40,480 bases of DNA from Clostridiales bacterium (GCA_003149835.1 QAMX01000032.1:1-40480); one strand, 5' to 3'. Numbered from the stretch's first letter, positions 19,904 to 28,841 are shown. The notes: a model not told the origin generated them from the letters alone. Program-made: numbers and translations.

Positions 19904-19968
19904 TTTGGCGACGACAACGCGGTTACAGAGCCGGACGCAGCGGAAAGTTAAGACCAAAGGAGAAAAGC

Positions 19969-20508
19969 ATGTATTATTCGACAACCTGCCCGTCGCCCGT
20001 AGGCGTCGTTACGCTCGCCTGTGACGGGGATCATCTGGTCGGACTGTGGCTGGAAGGACAAAAATACTACGGCGATACCGTACCGGGTGAAATGCTTCCC
20101 AAAGACGGCCTGCCGGTATTCGCCGCGGCAAAAAAGTGGCTGGACAGATATTTTGCGGGAGAAAAGCCGTCTCCTGCGGAGTTGCCGCTGGCTCCCATCG
20201 GCGGCGCGTTTCGCCAGGGCGTATGGGGGATTTTGCGCGAGATTCCGTATGGAGAAGTGATGACCTACGGCGATATCGCCAAAAAGATGGCCGTTAAGCT
20301 GGGAAAAGAAAGGATGTCCAGCCAAGCGGTGGGAGGCGCTGTCGCCCACAATCCGATCTCGATTATCATTCCCTGCCACCGGGTCGTGGGTTCCAACGGC
20401 AGCTTGACGGGCTTTTCCGCGGGGATCGGCACAAAGATCAGGCTGCTGGAATGGGAGGGCGTCGACATGGCGGATTTTTTTGTTCCGAAGAGAGGGACGG
20501 CGCTCTGA
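19969..20508 (+). CDS. ogt: Methylated-DNA--protein-cysteine S-methyltransferase
   Basis: The start is ATG 19969, with AAAGGAG upstream; the frame is open further but enters the hairpin. The 179-residue protein has the small N-terminal domain (MYYSTTCPSPVGVVTLACDG) and the DNA-binding/catalytic domain. The latter contains FRQGVWGILREIPYGEVMTY, the helix-turn-helix arginine finger region and IIIPCHRVVGSNGSLTGFS. C136 in PCHR takes the alkyl group from O6-alkylguanine in a single-turnover repair reaction. Length and motifs are those of a complete Ogt. First chromosomal gene after the prophage and monocistronic. Confidence 0.95.
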   Translation: MYYSTTCPSPVGVVTLACDGDHLVGLWLEGQKYYGDTVPGEMLPKDGLPVFAAAKKWLDRYFAGEKPSPAELPLAPIGGAFRQGVWGILREIPYGEVMTYGDIAKKMAVKLGKERMSSQAVGGAVAHNPISIIIPCHRVVGSNGSLTGFSAGIGTKIRLLEWEGVDMADFFVPKRGTAL

Positions 20509-20660
20509 ACCGGCGGGGCGATATCGTCTTGCCGGCTGTTTGAAAAGCAGGAAAAACGGCTGTCTGTCCGGAAGACAAACGGGCGGCGGAAGAGCCGGTA
20601 GCCCGCGGCTCGGCTGGGCCGGAGCACGGCGTTTGAACGCGCGGCCGCAGCGCGCAGAGG

Positions 20661-20710
20661 AACTCCCCCTGATGCAGAAAACCGGGGAACTGCATCAGGG
20701 GGAGTTTTTT
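20661..20710 (+). terminator. Terminator of ogt
   Basis: Arms 20661-20677 and 20690-20706 (AACTCCCCCTGATGCAG and its complement) form a perfect 17-bp stem followed by TTTTTT. The 150 nt between the ogt stop and the stem hold nothing recognisable. Confidence 0.9.
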
Positions 20711-20781
20711 CGACGATAAGAGAAAATGCTTAGAAAGGCTATGATCGGCTTTTTCGCGCGCGGCAGGTCTTTTTCGAGGCG

Positions 20782-21774
20782 TCAGTCGGACGAAGAGCCG
20801 CTGCTTTCGCCTGCTTGCGGCGGCTGTTCGGGCGGCTGCGGCGGTAAAACCGGCGGCTGCTTCGGCCGGGAGGCGCGTTTGACGGCGATGACGAGCAAAA
20901 GCACGAACAGCCCGATCAGAGCCAGCCAGAGAGCGATCTCTACGATATTGCCTAAAAACCACAGCGCGCACCGCTGAATTCCGTTCCAAACGCGGCCGAG
21001 GCTTTTGTCAAAGGCGTCCGAGAGCTTTTCTCCGAAGCTCTGAGGCGCCGCTTTCAGCTCGGTGACGCTAAAAACCTCCGAAAGCTGAATCGATACGGTG
21101 CTGTATGAAATCAAAGAATCGAGCTGTTTGAGCTGAGAGGTATAGGATTCGATGCTGTAACGGATGTCGCTGAGCTCCCGCTCGATGTCGAGCACATATT
21201 GCAGATCATCCGCCTCCGCGAGCAGAGCGAGAATGCGCTCTTCTTGCAGGCGCAGCGCGCTGAGGCGCGATTCCACATCGACGTATTGCAGCGTTACATC
21301 CTCGCTGGAAAGAGATTCGCCGGTGATCGTCCCGACGGAGGAGACGCGGGTGAAAAACTCATTGAGCCTGTCGGCGGGGATGCGCAGCGTGTAGCTGGCG
21401 CGGCGCGGCGCATAATAGTCCCCGCTGGAGGGCGCGCCGTCGATCGAGGATTTTTCGACATAGCCGCCGAATTCGGCCGCCAAGGCGTTTACGGCGGCGA
21501 CGGAGCCGTCAAAGTCGAGCGTCTGGATCGAATAAGAGACGGAATAGATCATCTTGCGGGACGGGTCGGCTCCGCCGAGTGCGAGCGAGGATTCTCCCTG
21601 AGCGGGGGCGTCGGCTCCGGCCTCGCCGGTATCGTAGCCGGCGGCGGTCATCAGAACGGCTTTGTCGGATTCGGGAGACGAAGCGGCGTTTGAAGCGGCG
21701 CAGGCGCAGAACCCTGCTGCGACGGCGGCCAGAACCAGGAACAGAAGGAGCAGGCGCGCGGCGGTTGGTTTCAT
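20782..21774 (-). CDS. DUF4349-family membrane-anchored protein
   Basis: The start is ATG 21774 (AGGAGG 8 nt upstream), giving 330 residues. A signal sequence (LLLLFLVLAAVAAGFCAC) is followed by an acidic linker and the DUF4349 domain from about residue 75. KMIYSVSYSIQTLDFDGSVA begins the domain, which continues with RASYTLRIPADRLNEFFTRV, VGTITGESLSSEDVTLQYVD and a coiled coil (VESRLSALRLQEERILALLA onward to about 215). A membrane span (about 283-305, VEIALWLALIGLFVLLLVIA) and a proline/serine-rich tail close the protein. The domain should lie outside the cell. It is the last gene of the sigma-factor operon. The function of DUF4349 is not known. Confidence 0.85.
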   Translation of the reverse strand: MKPTAARLLLLFLVLAAVAAGFCACAASNAASSPESDKAVLMTAAGYDTGEAGADAPAQGESSLALGGADPSRKMIYSVSYSIQTLDFDGSVAAVNALAAEFGGYVEKSSIDGAPSSGDYYAPRRASYTLRIPADRLNEFFTRVSSVGTITGESLSSEDVTLQYVDVESRLSALRLQEERILALLAEADDLQYVLDIERELSDIRYSIESYTSQLKQLDSLISYSTVSIQLSEVFSVTELKAAPQSFGEKLSDAFDKSLGRVWNGIQRCALWFLGNIVEIALWLALIGLFVLLLVIAVKRASRPKQPPVLPPQPPEQPPQAGESSGSSSD

Positions 21775-21794
21775 CTGGCAAACCTCCTGAAAAG

Positions 21795-22511
21795 TCAATC
21801 GCACGGGCTGGATTCAGCCGTGACGTGGGGAATGCGGAAATATCCTTCGGTTACCTCGACGGTTTCAAAGTTCAGCCGGACGGCGTCCGGCTCGCCGAGC
21901 TCCTGCCATGCAGCGCGGGAACACTCGATAAACGCGTGCCAGCCGGCCATATCGCAGGTTCCGGCTTCGGGGACAAGGCGGTATACGGTGAAAACCGCGC
22001 CGTCAGCGCCGCATTCGAGCGCGCCGGGCTCGTGGCGGATGCTGCCGCTCGGCTCCTCCCATGCGGCGAGCAGCAGGAGATGATCTTCAAAATAGGCGCT
22101 GTGCTCGCCGGCGTAAGCGGCGGCGGCCTCGATAAAAGACGCGCTGTCCAGATCAAAGCTGCCGGCCTGAGTCTCGATGTAGGCTGCGAGCGCGGCGGCG
22201 GAATCGATAACGGTGAGCGCCGGTTCCGCCGCCGCTTCCGGGGAAATCGCGTCGGTGCGGACAAAGACCGCGGGACATGGAGAAACCTCGCCGCCTGCCG
22301 GAAAACGGGCTTCGGCCGCCGAAGAACCGGCTTCCGCTGACAAAAGCGGCGCCGCGGAACAGTCTCCGCCGGCGCAGCCGAGATCAACGCCAACAGTGCC
22401 GGAAGCCGCGCCGGCCGGCGTCCTGCCGCCGGCGGAAACGCCGCACGAGCCAAACAACAGAAGCGCTGAGATCAATAGGCACGGCAACAAAATCTTAGGC
22501 TTCAAATTCAT
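21795..22511 (-). CDS. Secreted lipoprotein of unknown function
   Basis: The N-terminus MNLKPKILLPCLLISALLLF-GSC is a signal peptide with a near-standard lipobox (FGSC). A low-complexity Ala/Gly/Ser region with four further cysteines and a compact C-terminal domain (from about 105: VIDSAAALAAYIETQAGSFD, then LLLLAAWEEPSGSIRHE and WHAFIECSRAAW) follow. I do not recognise the domain. The start is uncertain: ATG 22511 is very close to AGAGGTG, while an in-frame TTG at 22505 has ideal spacing. It sits between the VWA gene and the DUF4349 gene, 16 nt and 20 nt away, so it is surely cotranscribed. Confidence 0.65.
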   Translation of the reverse strand: MNLKPKILLPCLLISALLLFGSCGVSAGGRTPAGAASGTVGVDLGCAGGDCSAAPLLSAEAGSSAAEARFPAGGEVSPCPAVFVRTDAISPEAAAEPALTVIDSAAALAAYIETQAGSFDLDSASFIEAAAAYAGEHSAYFEDHLLLLAAWEEPSGSIRHEPGALECGADGAVFTVYRLVPEAGTCDMAGWHAFIECSRAAWQELGEPDAVRLNFETVEVTEGYFRIPHVTAESSPCD

Positions 22512-22527
22512 CACCTCTTCGCAGAGC

Positions 22528-24018
22528 TCAGCCGCAGTAGCGGTTGGTAATTTCGATCAAAAGCTCGTTTAACGGGCGAACCGCGTATTCGCCGATGGTC
22601 GGTTCGAGGTGGTCGCCGCCGATGCCGCTGTCGTTGGTCAAAAACGTATAGGTGCCGCCTGTGAGCGCGGCCAGATTGCGGAGAAAGAACTCCGTTTCCG
22701 TATCGACGCCGCTCGACGCGACCGGAATCACGCGGATCCCCTCGGCGGCAAAGGCGGGAATCAGCTCGCCGATGCGGCTGACGACGGCCTCGTCCTCGCT
22801 GTGCGGCGGCGCGTCAAGCACGAGATACAGCAGCTTTACCGAGCCGTCGCTCCAATCGTGGCCGTTGAGGGCGTTAGCGAGCGCGGAGTCGACGGCCTCC
22901 GGATAGTCGCCGCCGCCGTCGGCAAACTGTGCGGCCAGCGCTTTCAGGCCGGCGGCGATGTCGTCGGTAAAGTCAAAGGGAAGCACCACATAGGCGTCGC
23001 CTTCGTCGCGGTAGAAATTGACGCTGAGCCGGATCTGCATCTCGGGGTGATCGGCCGCGACGGTTTGGATCACGTCGTTCAGCTCGTTTTGCAGATAGTA
23101 CAGCTCGTCGGACATGGAACCGGTCGAGTCGATGACGAACATCAGGTCGAGGATCTGCGGTTTTGACCCGGCGGAGCCAAGCGTAACGGCGAGGGAATCC
23201 GCTCCGTCGGGAACGGACTCCGTGACGGAGGCGCCGTCCGGTCCGGAGACGGCGACGGAGACGGCGGCCTGCGCCGCTTCCTCTGAGAGCGCGAAAAGGT
23301 AGGCCCTGCCGGCATGGTCGGTGACGGCGCTGTAAAGTGCGCTGCCCTGCGCGTCGTTCAGTGTGACGGCGGCGTTTTGGACCGGCGCGCCTTGCCCGTC
23401 GGACACAGTCACCGCGAGGCGGTCATGGATAGAGAGGCTGTAAACCTCCTGATAAGGATACCAGTCGTTGTGGTTCAAAACGCTCTGAAAAAAGGCGAAA
23501 TCGTCGTTGTCGCACCATTCTCCGGCCGTCAGAAGGCCGGCGGCCAACTGCTGGTTTTGAGCGGGAAGGCCGACCGGCGCGCCGCCTTCCGCCGCGGCGC
23601 CGTCCATGCCCATGGCGTCTTTTTCAGAGGGCGCGTCGCAGGCGTAGGATTCGCAAGCTTCCGCTTTCGTATAGTCGACCGCGCCGGTCGCAAGCGGAAG
23701 ACCGCCCGTCGTGTCTGCGTATGTCGCGTACAGCTCGCCGGACGTCCGGTCCGTCAGGCTGATGTCGGCTTCGTTTGTCATCGCCTTGCCGCCGAAATGC
23801 GCGACCGAAGCCGAGAGAATGACCGCGAACACGGCGAAGGCCGAGGCGAGTTTCCAGTAGGCGGTACGCCTGCGGCGCGATGAGGCCGCGGGAGCAGCCG
23901 CCGTATCCTGCGGCAGCGCCGCCGCGCGGGCGAGAATCCGCTCTTTTTGCCCGGCCGGAGGCTCGGCGGACTCGGCGGCGCGGAGCGTTTGCTCCATATC
24001 CTTCCATTTCTTCTTCAT
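22528..24018 (-). CDS. Membrane VWA-domain protein with anti-sigma-like N-terminus
   Basis: The start is ATG 24018 (GAGGAG upstream), giving 496 residues. Residues 1-55 are a charged cytoplasmic part, then one membrane span (about 56-73, WKLASAFAVFAVILSASVA). Outside are an acidic linker, an Ig/carboxypeptidase-regulatory-like domain (about 196-245: LAVTVSDGQGAPVQNAAVTL) and a VWA domain (from about 290). The VWA has MIDAS residues MFVIDSTGSM (D297) and the later GDYPEAVDSAL and LVLDAPPH strands. Topology and position after an ECF sigma gene fit an anti-sigma-type regulator with an outside ligand- or metal-binding sensor. There is no ZAS zinc motif at the N-terminus, so sigma binding is inferred from context only. 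Confidence 0.75.
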   Translation of the reverse strand: MKKKWKDMEQTLRAAESAEPPAGQKERILARAAALPQDTAAAPAASSRRRRTAYWKLASAFAVFAVILSASVAHFGGKAMTNEADISLTDRTSGELYATYADTTGGLPLATGAVDYTKAEACESYACDAPSEKDAMGMDGAAAEGGAPVGLPAQNQQLAAGLLTAGEWCDNDDFAFFQSVLNHNDWYPYQEVYSLSIHDRLAVTVSDGQGAPVQNAAVTLNDAQGSALYSAVTDHAGRAYLFALSEEAAQAAVSVAVSGPDGASVTESVPDGADSLAVTLGSAGSKPQILDLMFVIDSTGSMSDELYYLQNELNDVIQTVAADHPEMQIRLSVNFYRDEGDAYVVLPFDFTDDIAAGLKALAAQFADGGGDYPEAVDSALANALNGHDWSDGSVKLLYLVLDAPPHSEDEAVVSRIGELIPAFAAEGIRVIPVASSGVDTETEFFLRNLAALTGGTYTFLTNDSGIGGDHLEPTIGEYAVRPLNELLIEITNRYCG

Positions 24019-24213
24019 ATAAAATCTCACTCCTCGTTTTTCCGCCGCGCCAAGAGGTCACGGAGAGACGGCGCGCCGCCCGCGGCGGAAAAGCGGCGCT
24101 GTCGGAAGCGGGGGGATACAGGCCCTGCACGGAGCCCGCAGAACGCGCGGATACGCTTGACAGAGCGGAAACGCGGAAAGGAGCGGCCGGCCGCCCCGTT
24201 TTTTGCGCCGTTT

Positions 24214-24756
24214 TTATACCCGTTCGTCCTGCGCGCAGCGCTTGCGCAGCTTTTTCAGCGCATAGGCGTATTTCCAGCGCACGACCGGCGCGGCGACGCC
24301 GAGCGCTTCGGCGATCTCCGCATGGGTCAGGCAGCCGTATACGCGCAGCCGCACGATTTCGCGCTCCTCGCCGGTGAGCTCGGATTCAAGAAGCGAGCGC
24401 AGATACTCGCGCTGGATCACGGCGTCGCCGGCCGAAACGGCCGTTTCCGGCCCGGCGGCGCTGTCCGGCATAAGCGGCGCGGCAGGCTGGCGCCGCAGCT
24501 CGTCGATACAGAGGTTGCGGACGATGCGCATGATCCACGCCATCGGCCGTCCCTGCGGAGCATAGGCGGGCGCGGCGCGCCAGATTTTCAGAAACGCCTC
24601 CTGCGAAACGTCGTCAGCCGCCGCGGGCAGTTTCAGAATCGACAGGGCATAGGCGTATACGGCGCGGCTGCAATGCTCGTACAGCGCGCCGAAAGCCTCC
24701 GTGTCGCCGCGGCCGGTCTGTGCGATCAGGCGTTCCAGCTCTTGGTCATGCGTCAT
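24214..24756 (-). CDS. ECF-type RNA polymerase sigma factor
   Basis: The start is ATG 24756 (GGAGG 9 nt upstream), giving 180 residues. Region 2 is clear: LIAQTGRGDTEAFGALYEHC, AYALSILKLPAAADDVSQEA (the -10-binding helix) and FLKIWRAAPAY. A linker leads to region 4: LTGEEREIVRLRVYGCLTHA, EIAEALGVAAPVVRWKYAYA and LKKLRKR. As in other extracytoplasmic-function factors, regions 1 and 3 are missing. The gene heads an operon with the VWA membrane protein, a lipoprotein and a DUF4349 protein, so the regulon probably concerns the envelope. A 195-nt GC-rich gap separates it from the VWA gene, and I see nothing definite in it. Confidence 0.9.
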   Translation of the reverse strand: MTHDQELERLIAQTGRGDTEAFGALYEHCSRAVYAYALSILKLPAAADDVSQEAFLKIWRAAPAYAPQGRPMAWIMRIVRNLCIDELRRQPAAPLMPDSAAGPETAVSAGDAVIQREYLRSLLESELTGEEREIVRLRVYGCLTHAEIAEALGVAAPVVRWKYAYALKKLRKRCAQDERV

Positions 24757-24863
24757 CGCTCTGTGCCTCCGTTCTGTCAATATAACGCTTGAAAGAAGAA
24801 AAATGGAGAAAACTGAAAAAATGATCCGGAGTTTTTAATCCGGAAGCATAGGCTGTGCAAAAA

Positions 24864-24893
24864 AAACGGACGGCCCGGCCGTAGAGGCCGGGC
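24864..24893 (-). terminator. Terminator after the two-helix membrane protein gene
   Basis: GCCCGGCC (24873-24880) and GGCCGGGC (24886-24893) form an 8-bp GC stem. Read on the minus strand it is followed by GUCCG and eight U. Confidence 0.85.
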
Positions 24894-24907
24894 GCGGTTT
24901 TACCGGT

Positions 24908-25777
24908 TTATTCCGCGCTTGACCGCGGTTCGGCGAGAAAGCTGAACAGGCGGCGGCGGAGGTGCCAGTTCTCCGTGACCGTGGTGCGGCCGGCGCTGTA
25001 AGAATCGACGCCGTTGAGCTCCTCGTCGATCTGGCGGGCGTTGTCCTCAACCGAGCCGTGGCAGACAAAGAGCCGCTTGTAGGCCGGATCGCGCTGAACC
25101 GAGAGCGACCGGCGGATGACGAAGAAAAACCAAACGCCCCAGACAAGCAGCAGGAAAGCGGAAAAAACGATCTCCGTGGCGACGCTGGAAAACGTTTCGG
25201 CGGTGGCGTCGAAGATCAGCGGACAAAGCTGGTCTTCGGCAATGTCGGCGTTGTCGAGGATGATGGCGCGGAGATCGGCGGGCAGGTAGCCGACCGTCCC
25301 CGTAACCGAATCCAGCTTGACGACGGCCGAGCGCTTGACGAGGATGTATTTGCCGGTATCGAGGCGGCCGAGGGCGTAATCGACATAGGAGTTGTCGCCG
25401 GAAACGATCTCAACGGGCGTAAAGTCCAGCGGCGTGAGCGTGACGAGGCAGACGCCGTCCTTGGCATACATCAGCCTTTTGAGGGAGAGGTTTTCCTCAA
25501 ACTCGGCGGATTCCTCAAAGTTTGCGGAAAAGCCGAAAGGGGTGAGCTGGACGAGCGGGTCGGTGATCGCCGAGAGCTCGGCATGGGTGACGGGCTGCGG
25601 CTCGCTGTACGCGAGACGGACGCGGTAAATCGTGCTCATCGTGTCAAAGTAGAAAATCAGCGCGAAGAGGACGACGCCGAGCAGAATCCGGTTGCGGTTG
25701 ACGCGGCGGATCTCACGGCAGAAGGTGCTGTCGTGAAAGGTCCAGTGTTCCATATCGACGGGCTGCGTTTTTTTCAT
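24908..25777 (-). CDS. Two-span membrane protein of unknown function
   Basis: The start ATG 25777 is tentative, since no good ribosome binding site is seen there or before the GTG at 25789. The 289-residue product has a cytoplasmic N-terminus (HWTFHDSTFCREIRRVNRNR), a span at about 31-46, a central domain and a second span (about 203-222: IVFSAFLLLVWGVWFFFVIR). The central domain of about 150 residues has a strand-rich pattern (YAKDGVCLVTLTPLDFTPVE and YILVKRSAVVKLD). A short basic C-terminal tail follows. Proteins of this layout are common in gut Clostridia without assigned function. It is monocistronic with its own terminator. Confidence 0.65.
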   Translation of the reverse strand: MKKTQPVDMEHWTFHDSTFCREIRRVNRNRILLGVVLFALIFYFDTMSTIYRVRLAYSEPQPVTHAELSAITDPLVQLTPFGFSANFEESAEFEENLSLKRLMYAKDGVCLVTLTPLDFTPVEIVSGDNSYVDYALGRLDTGKYILVKRSAVVKLDSVTGTVGYLPADLRAIILDNADIAEDQLCPLIFDATAETFSSVATEIVFSAFLLLVWGVWFFFVIRRSLSVQRDPAYKRLFVCHGSVEDNARQIDEELNGVDSYSAGRTTVTENWHLRRRLFSFLAEPRSSAE

Positions 25778-25898
25778 TGGTAGAATCACCAGCGCTTTTT
25801 CAAATGTGAACGGTGAAAAAGCGTCCTTTCTGTATCAGTTGGTGCGGAGAGCCGGGGAAAGCGGCCGGACATACCGCGCATATTGGAAAACGGGCGGG

Positions 25899-27098
25899 TC
25901 AGAGGATCGAAAAGAGGTCAAAGCCGCCCGCGCCAAGGCAAAGGCTGCCGCCGGCGGGGACCTTTGCCTCAATGCGCCCGCCGGCGGAAACGAGCCGCGC
26001 GCCGCCGGCGGACGTGAGCGCCGTCTCGTCCGCGCCGGTCAGCGACGGTGCGGCGGCGCCGGTTTTGCGCAGCAGCAGGGTCGGCGCGCCGGGGGCGGCG
26101 TCGCGCTGTGAATCACGGATAAAGCCGGCGATCGTGAAGCGCTGCGCATCGGTTTCCAGTTGGAGATAAGGGCCGTCGCCGCACAGCGTTTTATACACAT
26201 GAAAATCCGACAACCCGACGCCGCGCAGCTTCCCGACGTGGACGCCGGGCGCGTCCTCGAACAACGGCGTGCGGCAGTAGCGCGCGGCGTCGAGATTGAC
26301 CGCGTTGCTGCGGAAACCGCCGCGCACGCCGTCGACGCAGACGTTTTCGACGGGGCTGTCCACCGACAGGATACGCAGAAACGCGTGACAGCTTTCAGCG
26401 CGGAGACCGCCGGCGCGGATGCTGCGGATCGGCCCACGCCGTAAGCCGAGGTTCGTGACGCGGTCGACGCAGTCGTCGGCGTTCAGCGCCAGCAGATCGT
26501 CGTTTGGCGCCGAGCCCTCGCCGGAAACGCCGAAGATCTCTCCGTTTTCACAGAAGCCGCCGAGGTGAATGCCGTCCTGATTGGGGCGCAGATGTTCGGC
26601 CAGCAGGCGGATATCGCGGATCTGAAAGTCGCGGACGCCGCCGAGACAAATATAGTACCCCTCCGGATCGCGCAGGGTCAGAGCCGCGAGAGACAGGCCG
26701 GAGACGTTGAGAAAGCGGAAGCAGGCGCCGGTATAGCCCTCGCCGTAAAGGCCCTGCGGCCGCGGATTTCCGGGGTTGTTGCCGTCCCATATGCCGCCGC
26801 GGACGGAAATGTCTTCGTTTCCGTTTTGAAGATCGGCGTTGGTCAGCAGCGCGTCGTCGCGCGTATGGCAGACGCCGTCGGCGAGAATCAGAACGGCATC
26901 GGGCGCGGCCTCAATGCGGATATGGGAGGGAACCCGGAGCGGCGCGCCGAGCCGATAGGTCCCGGCGGGAATGACGACACGTCGCGCGCCGGAGAAAAAC
27001 GCCGCCTGAACGGCGGGCGCGTCGTCGGCTATGCCGCCGCCGGCGGCGCCGAACTGTGATACAGAAACGGTCTCTTGGATTGGTTGTGTCGGTTCCAT
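25899..27098 (-). CDS. Right-handed beta-helix protein, GH28/pectate-lyase-superfamily-like
   Basis: The start is ATG 27098 (AAAGG 9 nt upstream), giving 399 residues with no signal peptide. The N-terminus has the pectate-lyase-superfamily opening VSQFGAAGGGIADDAPAVQA and VVIPAGTYRLGAPLRV. A repeated strand pattern follows, with RPNQDGIHLGG (173-181, the GH28 NxDG position) and PNDDLLALNADD (198-209, the DD position). The usual HG of polygalacturonases is not obvious, so a true pectinase reaction is uncertain. Oligosaccharide hydrolysis inside the cell is likely given the missing signal. It shares a 300-nt promoter region with the divergent URO-D-like gene. Confidence 0.75.
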   Translation of the reverse strand: MEPTQPIQETVSVSQFGAAGGGIADDAPAVQAAFFSGARRVVIPAGTYRLGAPLRVPSHIRIEAAPDAVLILADGVCHTRDDALLTNADLQNGNEDISVRGGIWDGNNPGNPRPQGLYGEGYTGACFRFLNVSGLSLAALTLRDPEGYYICLGGVRDFQIRDIRLLAEHLRPNQDGIHLGGFCENGEIFGVSGEGSAPNDDLLALNADDCVDRVTNLGLRRGPIRSIRAGGLRAESCHAFLRILSVDSPVENVCVDGVRGGFRSNAVNLDAARYCRTPLFEDAPGVHVGKLRGVGLSDFHVYKTLCGDGPYLQLETDAQRFTIAGFIRDSQRDAAPGAPTLLLRKTGAAAPSLTGADETALTSAGGARLVSAGGRIEAKVPAGGSLCLGAGGFDLFSIL

Positions 27099-27242
27099 GT
27101 CAAAAAACCTTTCCGGCCGGCGGCCGATCACGGAAAAAATCCGTTTGCTTTTCGGTATACGCGCCTTGCCCTGCCGCCCGTCGCGGGAAAAGACGGGGAA
27201 AGCCTCTGGCGAAAAAGGACGGCGCATTTGCGCTTTTGCCCT

Positions 27243-27271
27243 ATTGTATCATACCGATATGTGAAATTCAA
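27243..27271 (-). promoter_or_regulatory. Promoter of the beta-helix protein gene
   Basis: On the minus strand TTGAAT (27266-27271), a 17-nt spacer and TACAAT (27243-27248). It lies about 145 nt upstream of the ATG. Confidence 0.6.
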
Positions 27272-27299
27272 GTACGGCCTGTCGGTTTTGACGAACCGC

Positions 27300-27328
27300 T
27301 TTACAAAAGAAAGGCGGCGTGATAGAAT
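27300..27328 (+). promoter_or_regulatory. Promoter of the URO-D-like gene
   Basis: TTTACA (27300-27305), a 17-nt spacer and TAGAAT (27323-27328). It is back-to-back with the minus-strand promoter, so the two genes could be controlled from the 28 bp between the -35 boxes. Confidence 0.6.
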
Positions 27329-27403
27329 AATAACCGAAATCGGGAGATGCGCTGAACCGCCGGCCAGAGGGCGGAACAGCCGATGAGGGAGGATGTGGCG
27401 GCC

Positions 27404-28525
27404 ATGAAACTGGACTTGGACATTGAACAATTTTGGAAGGACGACGAGCTGGCGCATGAGGAGGACTGCTTCTCCAAGCGCGCGCCGCAGGTGGCGCTCG
27501 GCATCCGCATGAGCGACGAGTGCGTCTTTGCCGAGCTGGGCGAAGAGGGGCAGCCGTGGGGCGTTACGCCGAGAGAGCGGCGCATTGAGCTGAACAAGCG
27601 CTATAATGAAAAGGCGCTGAAAATCGTCGGGCGCAAGCTGCTGCGCGAGGACTATCCGACCGAGGACATGAAGTTTCCCGCATTCAGGCGCATCGGCGAG
27701 GTGTTCGGCGGACAGTATGTGTTCGACGGGACGACCGAATGGCTGCGCGGGAGCATAACAACGCCGCAGGAGCTGGAAAAAAAGCTCGACGAGATCGAAC
27801 GCATGGATCTGCCGAGCTGGATCCTGCCGGAAAACTGGGAGGCCGAGAAAAAACGGCTGTACGAGCAGTATGGTCTGCGGCCGCCGCTGTTCACGGGGAT
27901 CCGCGGGCCGGTGACGCTGGCGAATTCGGTTTACGGCGTGGAAAACATGATCTATCTGATCTATGACGAGCCGGAGCTCGCCAAGCGTTTTTCCGACGCG
28001 ATCGCCGACGTCGTCTGCGCCTACGCCGATCTATTTATTGAAGAGGCGGGCTACACGCAGGAGAATTTTCCGCATGGGTTTTCATTTGCCGACGATGACT
28101 GCGCGCTGCTGACGCCGGACATGTACGAGATGTTCGCCGCGCCGATCTTGGCGCGCGTCTTTCAGAAGATGGCGCCGAACCCCGGCGACCGCCGCTATCA
28201 GCATTCGGATTCGGCTATGGAGCACATCGTGCCGATTTTGGCGCGCTTCAACCTGACCGGCTGCAACTTCGGGCCGACGGTGACGATCCGGCACATCCGC
28301 AAATACATGAAGCGCACGACGATCCGCGGCCAGCTCGCGCCGTTTACGTTTATGTCCAACGACGAGGAGAAGATCGTCGCCGAGGTGCGCCGCGACTGCG
28401 AAATGGCGCGCGAGGGCGATCTCCGCGGCGTCGATCTGACGACGGCCGGCTCGATCAACAACGGCTCGCTGCTGACGAGCATGCGCGCCGTGATGGCGGC
28501 GATCCAGAACTACGGGCGGTATTGA
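27404..28525 (+). CDS. Uroporphyrinogen-decarboxylase-family (URO-D/MtaA-like) protein
   Basis: The start is taken at ATG 27404, which has GGGAGG 11 nt upstream; an ATG at 27383 lacks one. The 373-residue protein shows the URO-D-like barrel with TGIRGPVTLANSVYGVENMI, FADDDCALLTPDMYEMFAAP, then YQHSDSAMEHIVPILARFNL and TTIRGQLAPFTF. Classical HemE arginine and aspartate motifs are lacking, so haem synthesis is unlikely. In MtaA-type methyltransferases the HxC...C zinc site would be at the HSD position; here the cysteine is replaced, so substrate and reaction are open. Many gut Firmicutes carry such proteins next to sugar-degrading enzymes, as here beside a GH28-like gene. Confidence 0.8.
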   Translation: MKLDLDIEQFWKDDELAHEEDCFSKRAPQVALGIRMSDECVFAELGEEGQPWGVTPRERRIELNKRYNEKALKIVGRKLLREDYPTEDMKFPAFRRIGEVFGGQYVFDGTTEWLRGSITTPQELEKKLDEIERMDLPSWILPENWEAEKKRLYEQYGLRPPLFTGIRGPVTLANSVYGVENMIYLIYDEPELAKRFSDAIADVVCAYADLFIEEAGYTQENFPHGFSFADDDCALLTPDMYEMFAAPILARVFQKMAPNPGDRRYQHSDSAMEHIVPILARFNLTGCNFGPTVTIRHIRKYMKRTTIRGQLAPFTFMSNDEEKIVAEVRRDCEMAREGDLRGVDLTTAGSINNGSLLTSMRAVMAAIQNYGRY

Positions 28526-28634
28526 CGGGGAAAAAACGGCGGAGGCGCTCCGTATCGTTTGATTTTGAAGGTTTGGCGTTCGGCCGTGAAATCCGGTTCA
28601 CGGCCGGACAGAGAAGAAATTCCACGCCGGAAAA

Positions 28635-28682
28635 AAGGAGCGGCTCGTATCGATTTGAAACGAGCCGCTCCTTGGCTTTTTG
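28635..28682 (+). terminator. Terminator of the URO-D-like gene
   Basis: Arms 28635-28648 and 28660-28673 (AAGGAGCGGCTCGT and its complement) make a perfect 14-bp stem, followed by GGCTTTTT. The rest of the gap up to the hrcA promoter shows nothing else. Confidence 0.85.
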
Positions 28683-28841
28683 ACAGGCTGCCCTTCGGGA
28701 TCAGAAACCGAAATTGCCTCAATGATACCGATTCATGCGCTTTTTGGAAATCAAGCGGTCTGTTTTTGCGGCGCGGATGAAAAAAACGAAAACTGCCCAT
28801 AAAACGAGGTATAATATTGGTCAGATTTGGTCATTTTATAC

